This document shows positions 25,490 through 33,722 of a stretch of DNA of 64,000 bases, piece by piece (the first letter of the stretch is position 1; each line of letters starts with the position of its first letter). The translations under genes and the position numbers were made by a program. Origin of the DNA: Aldehydirespirator sp965116865. GTDB lineage: Bacteria > Actinomycetota > Acidimicrobiia > Acidimicrobiales > Aldehydirespiratoraceae. Under the pieces are notes generated by a model, which was not told the origin of the DNA, did not search any database, and saw only the letters and a program-made list of their open reading frames with translations. The stretch spans positions 3,224,001 to 3,288,000 of the forward strand of contig OZ220727.1 in assembly GCA_965116865.1 (NCBI GenBank), in the 5' to 3' direction.

Positions 25490-26812
25490 TCAGCAGGTCA
25501 CGTTGAAGTACGGCTCGGGCGTGGCGTGGTGGTGCTCCATCCACTCCTCGGCGATGCGGGCAGAGCGGTCGCACTCGCGCCAGTCCCGAGCGATGGGGCG
25601 GCTCTCGACCCAGGCGGCCCACGCTGTGCAGTCGTTGCCGAAGCGTTCGGGCTGCTCCGAGAAGCGGCGGGTGCGGGCCTCGAGCTCGATGTCGGGCGGG
25701 AGCACGGTGCGGCACTGCTCAGCCAGCGGGACCGTGTCCGACAGCAGCAGGCCGGCGTCGTTCGTCCTGCCCGAAGGGGCGTGGCGGACGAGAGGATCGA
25801 CGACGGTGGCGCAGTTGTGCCAGCCGTGGCTGTCGCGCACCGCGTTGCCGAGCCCGCCCGCTCCGTAGGCGTCGACCCGGTCCTGGTACTCGTTGAGCAC
25901 GCACCACGGGTGAGCGCCCAGATAGTCGAGAGCCCACTTCATCTCGAACAGCAGCCAGCCGCAGTTGCCCCGCGGCTGGTCGTAGCACCAGCTCGTCCAG
26001 CGGGCCACGTCGGCTGTCCAACGCGGTCTCTCGTCCGGCCGGGCGCCGACGCAGATTCCGCCCGCTCCCAGGTCCGGGTGGAAAGTCCTCCCGCTGATCC
26101 CGCATTCGGAGGGGTTCTGCGGGGACTCCCACTCCGACGGCGGGTAGCAGTCCGACGGCCACGGCGGACCCGGCGCGCAGTCGGGATAGTCCCAGTAGCC
26201 GTGCTGCCGCGGGACAGTCCCCGCCTCGGGACTCGGCGGGTGTCCGCCCTCCGGCGCCTTTGCCTGCCCGGCGATGCTGACGGGGATCGTCGCGGCCGGC
26301 GCCGGAGCGCCCGCGGCGGCGAGCCCGGTCGTGGTCGCCGCCCGGGCTGCTGCGTCCCTTGCTGCCGCCGTGGACGGCGTCGTCGTCACGGGAAGGGCGC
26401 GGCCGTCGGCTGCCGGCAGCCCGGGCACGGCCTCCGGTGGCGCCCCGGAGATCCGCAGCGGGTCTGAACCCGGGACTTTGCCGTGCCGAGGGTCGCCGGC
26501 CGCGCCGGGCAGGCCGTCCGGACGCGGTCCCGGCGCCGGCTCGGTCTCTGGCGGCTGGGTCTCTGGCGGCTGGGTCTCTGGCGGCTGGGTCTCTGACGGA
26601 TCGGACTGGCCGGAACCGGCCTCGGAGGTCCCGTGCAGAGCCGGAGCGCCCGGGCTGCCCGCGGCTCCGCAGCCGGACACGGCCATCCCCGCAGCGACGA
26701 CCAGGGCGGTCGCCGCCCTGCGCCGGCATCGCCCCGGGACTGTCCTGCCGGCCCGACGCGACAAAGCGGTCAGAAAGCACGCAGTAAATGATCTAACATG
26801 ATGGAATAGCAT
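25490..26812 (-). CDS. Lipoprotein of unknown function with Cys-rich C-terminal domain
   Basis: 440 residues. A long basic n-region and hydrophobic stretch end in the lipobox AVSGC (Cys about 48). Four QPPET repeats and a Pro/Ala-rich linker follow (to about 190). The C-terminal domain from [19 protein letters not shown] onward has ten or more cysteines and many Trp. No family is recognised. It is the first gene of the minus-strand cluster and diverges from hpnC across 145 AT-richer bases. A longer-than-usual signal n-region makes the start (26812) uncertain. Confidence 0.6.
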
Positions 26813-26957
26813 GTTGAAGCATCTAAGCAGAGCAATAATCTATTTGCAACCTTTCCATGATATTTTCTTTAGACAGGGATCTGGCTCTGGTCGGGGATGG
26901 CCCGACCGGACCGTGCATTCCTCGCTGGCCGGGCGCGGCCGGTGGTAGTTTCGAGCG
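26813..26957. promoter_or_regulatory. Divergent AT-rich intergenic region
   Basis: This 145-base gap between the divergent lipoprotein gene and hpnC is markedly AT-rich from about 26790 to 26880 (TCTATTTGCAACC, ATATTTTCTTTAGA). It is the likely site of both promoters. No operator could be read. Confidence 0.45.
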
Positions 26958-27905
26958 GTGTGGGGACGCCCGTCATGCCGTCGGTGGCTGTCCCCTGACG
27001 GAGAGCCCGTGCCGGCCGAGACTGCTGCCGAGACGTCCCCGCACGAGGTGGAGGGACACGTCGGGCTCGATGCGGTCATGGCCAGGGCGTCCTCCGAGAA
27101 CTTCCCGGTGGCGCTGCGACTGCTGCCCCGAGCGGCGCGGGACCGTCTGCGGGCCATTTACGGTTACGCCCGGCTCGTCGACAACATCGGCGACGAGTAC
27201 CCCGGCGACCGTCCCGCGGCGCTGGACTGGGTCGAGGCCCGCCTCGACGACCTCTTCGCGGGCACCCCCCGCCACGAGGTCTTCGTCCGGCTGGCCCCCG
27301 TCGTGGCGCAGTTCGGGCTGGACCGCGTGCCTTTCGACAGGCTGCTGGCCGCCAACCGGCTCGACCAGCGAAAGACCGTCTACGCCGACTTCGACGAGCT
27401 GATGCAGTATTGCGAGCTGTCTGCCAACCCCGTCGGGCGCCTGGTGCTGGCCGTGTTCGAGGCGGCAACCCCCGACCGCCTGGCCGCCTCCGACCGGGTC
27501 TGCAGCGGTCTGCAGGTGCTGGAACACCTCCAGGACGTGGGCGAGGACGCTGCCTCGGGGAGGGTCTATCTGCCGGCCGACGACATGGACCGCTTCGGCG
27601 TCAGCGTCGAGGCCCTCGCCGCCCCGGTCGCATCGGCCGGTCTGCGCGGCCTGGTCGCCTACGAGGCCGCCAGGGCCCGTGCCATGATCGAGAGCGGCGC
27701 ACCGCTGGTGGCGTCGCTGCGAGGGCCGGCCCGCCTGGCCGTGGCCGGGTTCGTCGCCGGGGGGCTGGCCAACCTCGACGCGCTCGCGGCGGCCCGGTAC
27801 GAGGTGCTGGGCCGGGCCCCGAAGGCCGGGCCCGTCCGTGTGCTGGGCCGTCTGGCCCGTGTGTGGCCGGCCGGCGCGGTGTGTCAGGGGGTTGGCGGGC
27901 TGTGA
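26958..27905 (+). CDS. hpnC: Hydroxysqualene synthase HpnC
   Basis: A 298-315 residue trans-isoprenyl diphosphate synthase-type protein. The first aspartate motif is YARLVDNIGDEYPGDR and the second is LEHLQDVGEDAASGRVYLP, between them FDELMQYCELSANPVGRLVL. In the HpnCDE route HpnC converts presqualene diphosphate to hydroxysqualene. GTG at 26958 gives the longest form. GTG at 27009, preceded by CGGAGAG, starts at MPAETAAE and is at least as likely. The stop is the first of four copies of a repeated junction leading to hpnD. The C-terminal GAVCQGVGGL is repeat-derived. Confidence 0.86.
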   Translation: MWGRPSCRRWLSPDGEPVPAETAAETSPHEVEGHVGLDAVMARASSENFPVALRLLPRAARDRLRAIYGYARLVDNIGDEYPGDRPAALDWVEARLDDLFAGTPRHEVFVRLAPVVAQFGLDRVPFDRLLAANRLDQRKTVYADFDELMQYCELSANPVGRLVLAVFEAATPDRLAASDRVCSGLQVLEHLQDVGEDAASGRVYLPADDMDRFGVSVEALAAPVASAGLRGLVAYEAARARAMIESGAPLVASLRGPARLAVAGFVAGGLANLDALAAARYEVLGRAPKAGPVRVLGRLARVWPAGAVCQGVGGL

Positions 27906-28147
27906 TGGGTGCGGAGGCGGGCTGTGGTGTGGCGGTGTCGTCGATGGGCGCGGTGTGTCAGGGGGTTGGCGGGCTGTGATGGGTGCGGAGGCGGGCTGTG
28001 GTGTGGCGGTGTCGTCGATGGGCGCGGTGTGTCAGGGGGTTGGCGGGCTGTGATGGGTGCGGAGGCGGGCTGTGGTGTGGCGGTGTCGTCGATGGGCGCG
28101 GTGTGTCAGGGGGTTGGCGGGCTGTGATGGGTGCGGAGGCGGCCTAC
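27858..28147 (+). repeat. hpnC-hpnD junction repeated four times, with three coupled mini-ORFs
   Basis: A 74-base unit holds the stop of hpnC and the start of hpnD overlapping as TGATG. ATG codons lie at 27905, 27979, 28053 and 28127. The first three open identical 24-codon ORFs (MGAEAGCGVAVSSMGAVCQG then VGGL), each ending in TGATG that starts the next. The fourth starts hpnD. With three extra junction copies, ribosomes finishing hpnC would have to reinitiate several times. Confidence 0.9.
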
Positions 28148-29245
28148 CGGCGCTGCGAGGAGATCACCTGGTCCGAGGCCCGCAACTTCGCCTACGGGAT
28201 CCGGCTGCTGCCGCCGCCCAAGCGCCGGGCGCTGGCCGCCCTGTACGCGCTGGCCCGCCGCATCGACGACGTTGGCGACGGCGACTGGCCCCAGGACCGA
28301 AAACTCGCAGCGCTGGAAGACTGCCACCACGCCATCACCGCCCTCGAGGAGGGCCGGGTCGTCGATCCTGCCGACCCCGTGCTGGTGGGCGTCGGCCACG
28401 CCGCGGCTCGCTACCCGATCCCCGTCGCCGCGCTGCACGAGATCGTTGATGGCTGCGAGCTCGACGTGCGGGGCGAGACCTACGCCACCATGGACGAGAC
28501 CGTGCGCTACTGCCGGCTGGTGGCCGGATCGGTGGGGCGCCTGTCGCTGGGCGTGTTCGGCGCCGGGCCGGCCCCGGCCGCCGAGGGCCCGCCTGGCCGC
28601 CTCGCTCGTGGTCTGGCGGGGCTTGGCTCGGCGAGACGCGGGGTCCCGGCCGCCGAGGGCCCGCCTGGCCGCCTCGCTCGTGGTCTGGCGGGGCTTGGCT
28701 CGGCGAGACGCGGGGTCCCGGCCGCCGAGGGCCCGCCTGGCCGCCTCGCTCGTGGTCTGGCGGGGCTTGGCTCGGCGAGACGCGGGGTCCCGGTCGTCGG
28801 GGGTCCGGCCGGCCGCCGCGCGGCTCCGGCCGGGCCGGACCGCTCCGCCGAGGACCTGGCCGACGACTTGGGGGTGGCCCTGCAGCTGACCAACATGCTC
28901 CGAGACATCGTCGAGGACCACCGCATGGGACGCATCTACCTGCCCGAATGCGAGCGGGACCGCTTCGGGATCGCTCCGGGCCGGTGGGATCCGCCCGAGA
29001 ACGCGGCCGCAATGGTGCAGTTCGTTGCCGCCCAGACGGTGACATGGTTCGAGCGGGGACTGGTGCTGCTGGAGCATCTCGACTACCGCAGCTGGGCGTG
29101 TACCGCGGCCATGGCCGGGATCTACCGGCGGCTGCTGGACCGCATGCTGCTCCAGCCGGCGTCGCCGCTGAGCGGCCGGGTCAGCCTGCCTGCGCACCAG
29201 AAGGCTGTGGTCGCCGCCCGCAGCCTGTGCAGACTGCGGCCGTGA
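28127..29245 (+). CDS. hpnD: Presqualene diphosphate synthase HpnD with internal repeat insertion
   Basis: 372 residues. The first Asp motif is LARRIDDVGDGDW, followed by VDGCELDVRGETYATMDETV and YCRLVAGSVGRLSLGVFG. The second is ALQLTNMLRDIVEDHRMGRI. The enzyme condenses two farnesyl diphosphates to presqualene diphosphate. Usual family length is about 280-300. Here three in-frame 24-residue copies (AAEGPPGRLARGLAGLGSAR core) and a Gly/Pro tail are inserted between GVFG and the second Asp motif. The start overlaps the preceding mini-ORF stop in TGATG. Its stop overlaps a GTG that opens another mini-ORF. Confidence 0.85.
   Translation: MGAEAAYRRCEEITWSEARNFAYGIRLLPPPKRRALAALYALARRIDDVGDGDWPQDRKLAALEDCHHAITALEEGRVVDPADPVLVGVGHAAARYPIPVAALHEIVDGCELDVRGETYATMDETVRYCRLVAGSVGRLSLGVFGAGPAPAAEGPPGRLARGLAGLGSARRGVPAAEGPPGRLARGLAGLGSARRGVPAAEGPPGRLARGLAGLGSARRGVPVVGGPAGRRAAPAGPDRSAEDLADDLGVALQLTNMLRDIVEDHRMGRIYLPECERDRFGIAPGRWDPPENAAAMVQFVAAQTVTWFERGLVLLEHLDYRSWACTAAMAGIYRRLLDRMLLQPASPLSGRVSLPAHQKAVVAARSLCRLRP
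28576..28796 (+). repeat. In-frame 72-bp x3 insertion inside hpnD
   Basis: Copies start at about 28581, 28653 and 28725, each 72 bases, so reading frame is kept. They add about 72 residues of Ala/Gly/Arg-rich sequence in the middle of a conserved enzyme fold. Confidence 0.9.
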
Positions 29246-29340
29246 GTGGGTGTTCGTGTCCGGTGTGTCTGGCTGTGTCGGCTGTGTCTGTGGTGGCTGG
29301 CTGTCTGAAGTTCGTCGGCGGACGAGGACTGCGGCTGTGA
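29242..29340 (+). other. Coupled mini-ORF between hpnD and hpnE
   Basis: GTG at 29242 overlaps the hpnD stop (GTGA). It opens a 32-codon ORF (MSGCSCPVCLAVSAVSVVAG and onward) whose stop overlaps the hpnE GTG at 29337, again as GTGA. The 32-base segment around each GTGA is the same at both positions, so the junction has been duplicated. Probably not a functional peptide. Confidence 0.7.
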
Positions 29341-30695
29341 GTGGGTGTTCGCGTCCGCCCAGGGTGGTGGTGGTGGGCGGCGGTCTGGCCGGGCTGTCGG
29401 CCGCGGTGGAAGCCGCCGACCGGGGCGCTGCCGTCACCCTGCTCGAGCGCCGCCACCGCCTGGGCGGGGCCACCTGGTCGTTCGAGCGCAACGGCGTCTG
29501 GTTCGACAACGGCCAGCACGTGTTCATGCGCTGCTGCACCGCCTACCGGGCGTTCCTGGAGCGGATCGGCTCAGCCGGCGGCGTGTCGCTGCAGAGCCGG
29601 CTCGACGTCGCTGTGCTGGCGCCGGGCGGACGGGCCGGCTCGATCAGGCGCACGCCCGGCCCGGCCCCGCTGCACCTGGCGCCCGCGCTGCTGTCCTACC
29701 CGCATCTGAGTCTGCGCAGGCGGCTGGCGGTGCTGCGCGCCGGGCTGGCGCTCAGACGGCTCGACCCCGACGATCCGGCCCTCGACGCTGTGACCTTCGG
29801 GCAGTGGATGTCGGCGCGCGGCCAGGACAAGTCCGCAGTCGAGGCCTTCTGGGACCTGATCGTGCTGCCGACGGTCAACGTGGCCGCGGCCGAGGCATCC
29901 CTGAAACTGGCCGCCAGAGTGTTTGTGACGGGCCTGCTCAGCGAGGCCGGCGCAGCCGACGTCGGCTGGGCCCGGACGCCGCTGTCGGCCCTCCACGGCG
30001 ACGCCGCCCGCCGTGCCTTGGAGGCCGCCGGGGGAGAGGTCCGCACCCGGGCGCCGGTGAAGGCGGTGCGCCCCGGCGCCGCAGGCCTGGAGGTGCAGAC
30101 CGGCGAGCAGGCTCTCGAAGCCGACTCGGTGGTGGTGGCCGTGCCTCACGACGCCGTGGCCGCGCTGGTGCCTCCCGGCGCCGTCGCGGCCCAGGACCGC
30201 CTCGTCGACCTCGGCGCCTCGCCGATCGTCAACGTCCACCTAGTGTACGACCGACCGGTGACCGGCCTGGACTTCTTCGCCACGGTCGGCAGCGACGCCC
30301 AGTACGTGTTCGACCGCACAGCCGGCGCCGGCCTCGACGACGGCCGCCAATGCCTGGCCGTGTCGCTCTCCGCCGCGGACTCCTACATCGGCACAGCCTC
30401 CGCCGACCTGGTGGCGCACTTCACTGGGGAGCTCGCCCGGCTCCTGCCCGGCGCCGCCGCAGCGACCGTCACCGAGTCGATCGTCACCCGCGAGCGCTCG
30501 GCCACGTTCCGCGGCGTTCCCGGCACCGACCGGCTGCGAGCAGGCGCCGAGTCCGGCCTTCCCGGCTTGTACCTGGCCGGCGCATGGACCGACACCGGAT
30601 GGCCGGCCACCATGGAGGGGGCGGTCCGCAGCGGAACTGATGCCGGCCGGCTCGCGGCGGGTTTCGCTGCTGAACGTCTGCGGAGCGCCACATGA
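29337..30695 (+). CDS. hpnE: Hydroxysqualene reductase HpnE (FAD-dependent, amine-oxidase fold)
   Basis: 452 residues. The N-terminal dinucleotide-binding motif is VVVVGGGLAGLSAAVEAADR, followed by LLERRHRLGGATWSF and NGQHVFMRCCTAY. The C-terminal FAD segment is GLYLAGAWTDTGWPATMEGA. This is the squalene-associated flavoprotein that reduces hydroxysqualene to squalene, completing HpnD-HpnC-HpnE. The GTG at 29337 was chosen because the protein begins MSGCSRPPRVVVVGGG, and it overlaps the preceding mini-ORF. No squalene-hopene cyclase is in the window, so the end product is unknown. Confidence 0.87.
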   Translation: MSGCSRPPRVVVVGGGLAGLSAAVEAADRGAAVTLLERRHRLGGATWSFERNGVWFDNGQHVFMRCCTAYRAFLERIGSAGGVSLQSRLDVAVLAPGGRAGSIRRTPGPAPLHLAPALLSYPHLSLRRRLAVLRAGLALRRLDPDDPALDAVTFGQWMSARGQDKSAVEAFWDLIVLPTVNVAAAEASLKLAARVFVTGLLSEAGAADVGWARTPLSALHGDAARRALEAAGGEVRTRAPVKAVRPGAAGLEVQTGEQALEADSVVVAVPHDAVAALVPPGAVAAQDRLVDLGASPIVNVHLVYDRPVTGLDFFATVGSDAQYVFDRTAGAGLDDGRQCLAVSLSAADSYIGTASADLVAHFTGELARLLPGAAAATVTESIVTRERSATFRGVPGTDRLRAGAESGLPGLYLAGAWTDTGWPATMEGAVRSGTDAGRLAAGFAAERLRSAT

Positions 30696-30742
30696 CTGGC
30701 GACGGCGGAACTGATGCCGGCCGGCTCGCGGCGGGTTTCGCT
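30631..30742 (+). repeat. Duplicated 3' region of hpnE
   Basis: About 38 bases (GCGGAACTGATGCCGGCCGG onward) near the end of hpnE at 30631 recur at 30705, offset 74. The second copy is past the stop. Intervening bases are unique. Confidence 0.85.
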
Positions 30743-30846
30743 TCTCGGCGGGCCTGTGGGGCTTCCGACTCGGGGAGCCGGCGTCTCGGGCCCGGATCGG
30801 GACATGATGCGAGACTGGGCGGGCATCACCGGCTACAGTTCGAGCC

Positions 30847-31476
30847 ATGACTCCCCAGCATGCGCAATCTTCGGGAGGCGGCTCGTCGGGGCGGGCCATC
30901 GTGCTCGTGATCGCAGCAGTCGCGCTGGGCGTGTTCCTGCTGTCGCGGGGCTTCGACGAGTCCGACGACGGTTCCGTCGCTCCTGCCCGCGCCACGCCGT
31001 CGGCGCCGGGCAACGCCAACGCCAACGCCAACGCCGACGACGACCCCGAGCCCGACGACGACACGACGTCCACCACGTTGTCGAGCACAACGACCACGAC
31101 GGCGCCTCCGGTGGTCACCCATCCCCCCGGTCAGGTCAAGGTGGCCGTGATGAACGGCACCGGCGTGAGGGGCCGGGCCGGCCGGACGGCCGCCACCCTC
31201 AACGCCACAGGGTTCGTGACAGTCGCCAAGAACACCCAGCAGAGCCGAGTCGAGGCCTCGGTCGTCTATTACCGGGCTGAGTACGGCGACGACGCCAAGG
31301 CGGTCGCGTCCGTGCTCGGAGCGCCCCCCGACATCATCACGCCCGCTCCGCCCACGATCATGACGCTGATCAGGAATCCGGAGTCGCCCGCGGATTTGGA
31401 GGAGTTCAACCTGTTCGTGGTGATCGGGACCGACGACGTGGTCTCCGACCCCGACCCTCCTGCCGACACCGGCTAG
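30847..31476 (+). CDS. Membrane-anchored LytR C-terminal (LytR_C) domain protein
   Basis: 209 residues. A membrane helix (AIVLVIAAVALGVFLLSRGF, residues 17-36) is followed by an Asn/Asp/Thr-rich linker and a LytR_C domain (VKVAVMNGTGVRGRAGRTAA, then VVYYRAEYGDDAKAVASVLG). These domains occur in cell-wall attachment proteins and stand-alone envelope proteins of actinobacteria. The function of stand-alone versions is not settled. Confidence 0.8.
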   Translation: MTPQHAQSSGGGSSGRAIVLVIAAVALGVFLLSRGFDESDDGSVAPARATPSAPGNANANANADDDPEPDDDTTSTTLSSTTTTTAPPVVTHPPGQVKVAVMNGTGVRGRAGRTAATLNATGFVTVAKNTQQSRVEASVVYYRAEYGDDAKAVASVLGAPPDIITPAPPTIMTLIRNPESPADLEEFNLFVVIGTDDVVSDPDPPADTG

Positions 31477-31628
31477 AGGCCGAGCCGACAGGCGGAGCAG
31501 CGCCGCCCACGCGGCCGCGGCCCGAGCGGCCACCAGCGCGAGGCAGGCAGCGGCAACGTTCCCGATGCTCGCGCGGCGTCGGTGGCGTGCTGGGGGTGGT
31601 CCGGCCTGTGGGCGTCGGCGCCGATGTC

Positions 31629-31935
31629 GGTGCTGTCGGTGTGTGGGTGGTGGGCGGTGTTGATTCCTGTGGTGCGGCCTTGTCGGGTCGGTGCTGTCGG
31701 TGTGTGGGGGGTGGGCTGCGGCGCGGCCGGCAACATGCGGTTCGGGATCGGGTCGGTGCTGTCGGTGTGTGGGGGGTGGGCTGCGGCGCGGCCGGCAACA
31801 TGCGGTTCGGGATCGGGTCGGTGCTGTCGGTGTGTGGGGGGTGGGCTGCGGCGCGGCCGGCAACATGCGGTTCGGGATCGGGTCGGTGCTGTCGGTGTGT
31901 GGGGGGTGGGCTGCGGCGCGGCGCTGCTGCCGTTG
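31629..31935. repeat. 65-bp tandem repeat upstream of the glycerate kinase
   Basis: GGTGCTGTCGGTGTGTGGG begins copies at 31629, 31690, 31755, 31820 and 31885. The last four follow a 65-base period and are nearly identical (CGGCAACATGCGGTTCGGGA inside), while the first is diverged with a 61-base offset. The gap 31477-31954 holds no other feature. The array leaves every frame open, extending the kinase ORF spuriously upstream. Confidence 0.85.
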
Positions 31936-31954
31936 CTGCGACCATGCCGCAAGA

Positions 31955-33043
31955 ATGTGGACTGTGCGCGTTTTGGCAGCGCCCGACAAGTTCCGCGGCA
32001 CGGCCACGGCCGGGGAGGTCGCAGAGGCGGTTGCCGCGGCCGCGGCCGCGGCCGCGGCGTCGGCGTCGTGCGACCTCGCGCCGATGGCCGACGGAGGCGA
32101 GGGAACCCTCGACGCGCTGGGCGGCCCCAACCGCTCGTCGGTGGTGACCGGGCCGCTCGGGGAGTCCGTCGCCGCGCCGTGGCGGCTCAGCCGCGGCGTC
32201 GCTGTCATCGAGATGGCCCGGGCCTCGGGTCTGGCGGTGGCCGGCGGCGCGGAGGGCAACGACCCGGTCGGCGCCACCACGGCGGGCACGGGAGAGCTGA
32301 TCGCTGAGGCGGTCGGGGCCGGGGCGCGGCGGGTGCTGGTGGCGGTGGGCGGTTCGGCCGCCACCGACGGCGGCCTCGCCGCGCTGGAGGCGATGCCGTC
32401 TGCGGCCCGGATGTCGGGGGTGGAGTTGATCGTGGCCTGCGACGTGCGGACGGCCTTCCTCGACGCCGCCGCTGTCTACGGTCCCCAGAAGGGCGCTTCG
32501 CCCGTGCAGGTGGATCTGCTGGCCCGGCGGCTCAGGCGCCTGGCCCAGATCTACGAGCACGACTTCGGTGTGGACGTCACCACGCTGGCCGGCGCGGGAG
32601 CGGCCGGGGGACTGGCCGGCGGTCTCGCTGCCCGGGGCGCCCGACTAGTCGACGGCTTCGAGGTGGTCGCCGACGAGATCGGTCTGGGCGAGCGCATCCG
32701 GGGCGCCGACGTGGTCGTGACCGGCGAGGGCCGCTACGACGCCACGTCGTTGCAGGGCAAGGTCGTCGGCGGCGTGGCCGCGCTCGCGGCGGAGTCGGGC
32801 GCCGCGGCGCTGGCCGTGGTCGGCGCCTCCGATCCCGATGCGCCGACGCCCGAAGGTTTGGAGATCCTCGACCTGACGGCCCGGTTCGGCGCCGAGCGAG
32901 CCCGCGCCGACCCTTGCGGGTGTGTGCGGGAGGTGCTCGGGTCCGCCCTTCGAGCACGCGAACTGACACCTAGCGGCGGCGCCTCCCGGTCAGGACCCAG
33001 AGGACCAGCCCCACGAAGACCGCCACGATCATCAGCGCGGTGA
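31955..33043 (+). CDS. Glycerate kinase (GlxK/GarK family)
   Basis: Starts MWTVRVLAAPDKFRGTATAG (ATG 31955) or, equally well, at GTG 31964 (MRVLAAPDKF). Conserved blocks are LAPMADGGEGTLDAL, DPVGATTAGTGELIAEA, RVLVAVGGSAATDGGLAALE, YGPQKGASPVQV and VVTGEGRYDATSLQGKVVGG. The enzyme phosphorylates glycerate. The last 40 residues are basic and low-complexity and overlap the convergent small membrane protein gene, so the natural end may once have been earlier. Confidence 0.87.
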   Translation: MWTVRVLAAPDKFRGTATAGEVAEAVAAAAAAAAASASCDLAPMADGGEGTLDALGGPNRSSVVTGPLGESVAAPWRLSRGVAVIEMARASGLAVAGGAEGNDPVGATTAGTGELIAEAVGAGARRVLVAVGGSAATDGGLAALEAMPSAARMSGVELIVACDVRTAFLDAAAVYGPQKGASPVQVDLLARRLRRLAQIYEHDFGVDVTTLAGAGAAGGLAGGLAARGARLVDGFEVVADEIGLGERIRGADVVVTGEGRYDATSLQGKVVGGVAALAAESGAAALAVVGASDPDAPTPEGLEILDLTARFGAERARADPCGCVREVLGSALRARELTPSGGASRSGPRGPAPRRPPRSSAR

Positions 33044-33191
33044 GCAGCCAGGCGATGATGCCCACGATCCACTTCACCACGGTGACCGCCCCCACCACGG
33101 TCAGTGCTGCGGCGATGATCTGGGCCGGCCACGGCAGGCGGCCCAGCCTCTCTGCGGCTCGGCCCGCCTCGTTGTTCTTGGGCGCCTCCAC
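32970..33191 (-). CDS. Small membrane protein
   Basis: 73 residues. A polar N-terminus (MEAPKNNEAGRAAERLGRLP) precedes two predicted helices (IIAAALTVVGAVTVVKWIVG, IIAWLLTALMIVAVFVGLVL) and an Arg-rich end. It overlaps the 3' end of the glycerate kinase gene by 74 bases. The family is unknown. Confidence 0.6.
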   Translation of the reverse strand: MEAPKNNEAGRAAERLGRLPWPAQIIAAALTVVGAVTVVKWIVGIIAWLLTALMIVAVFVGLVLWVLTGRRRR

Positions 33192-33265
33192 GGGCCGATC
33201 CTAGCGGCGGGCCTGTAGCATGGCCGGGCCCTGGAGGCCCGTCGGCGAGTCCAGCGAGGATCGGT

Positions 33266-33547
33266 ATGGCCGTCACTGTCCGAGTGCCCACCACTCTGCG
33301 AGTCCTGACCGCCGGCGCGTCCGAGGTCGCCGTCGACGGCGCCACCCTCGCCGAGGTGCTCGACTCGCTGGAGTCCGCGCATCCGGGCCTGCGCGACCGC
33401 ATCCTCGACGAGGCTGGCGAGTTGCGCCGCTTCGTCAACGTGTTCGTCAGCGACGACGACGTCCGCTTCCTCGGCGGGCTCGGCGCCGCGGTCGTCGACG
33501 GCGCCACGGTGAGCATCGTGCCCGCAGTCGCGGGCGGCCGCGGCTGA
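33266..33547 (+). CDS. CysO/MoaD-like sulfur-carrier protein
   Basis: 93 residues with a beta-grasp ubiquitin-like fold. TVRVPTTLRVLTAGASEVAV, then LRRFVNVFVSDDDVRFLGGL and GATVSIVPAVAGGRG closely follow mycobacterial CysO, which ends in AVAGG. CysO carries sulfur as a C-terminal thiocarboxylate for cysteine synthesis. Here two residues (Arg-Gly) follow the diglycine, so a peptidase would have to expose it, or the protein is a related MoaD. No cysM or JAB gene is adjacent. A 5'-truncated second copy lies at 34607. Confidence 0.78.
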   Translation: MAVTVRVPTTLRVLTAGASEVAVDGATLAEVLDSLESAHPGLRDRILDEAGELRRFVNVFVSDDDVRFLGGLGAAVVDGATVSIVPAVAGGRG

Positions 33548-33722
33548 GACGCCCGCCACTGCCGTCGTCGCCTCGGAGCGAGCGCCTGCCGGTCGCAAGC
33601 GTCTCTGGTGCGGCGTCGGCATTCCCGCTCTTGTTCGCTGCGACCTGAGGGCCGCTCGGGTTGTGGCCCCGCCGGCCGGCGTGCGGATGCCGCCCTGTGG
33701 AGCGGCCTGGCCGATCAGCTTC

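Noticed and set aside
23574..25715. 713-residue minus-strand ORF covering the Tad-upstream region
   Set aside because: Lies in another frame of the SLH-like protein gene, which has the membrane helix, cysteine pattern and lower repeat bias. The larger ORF is Arg/Pro-rich shadow.
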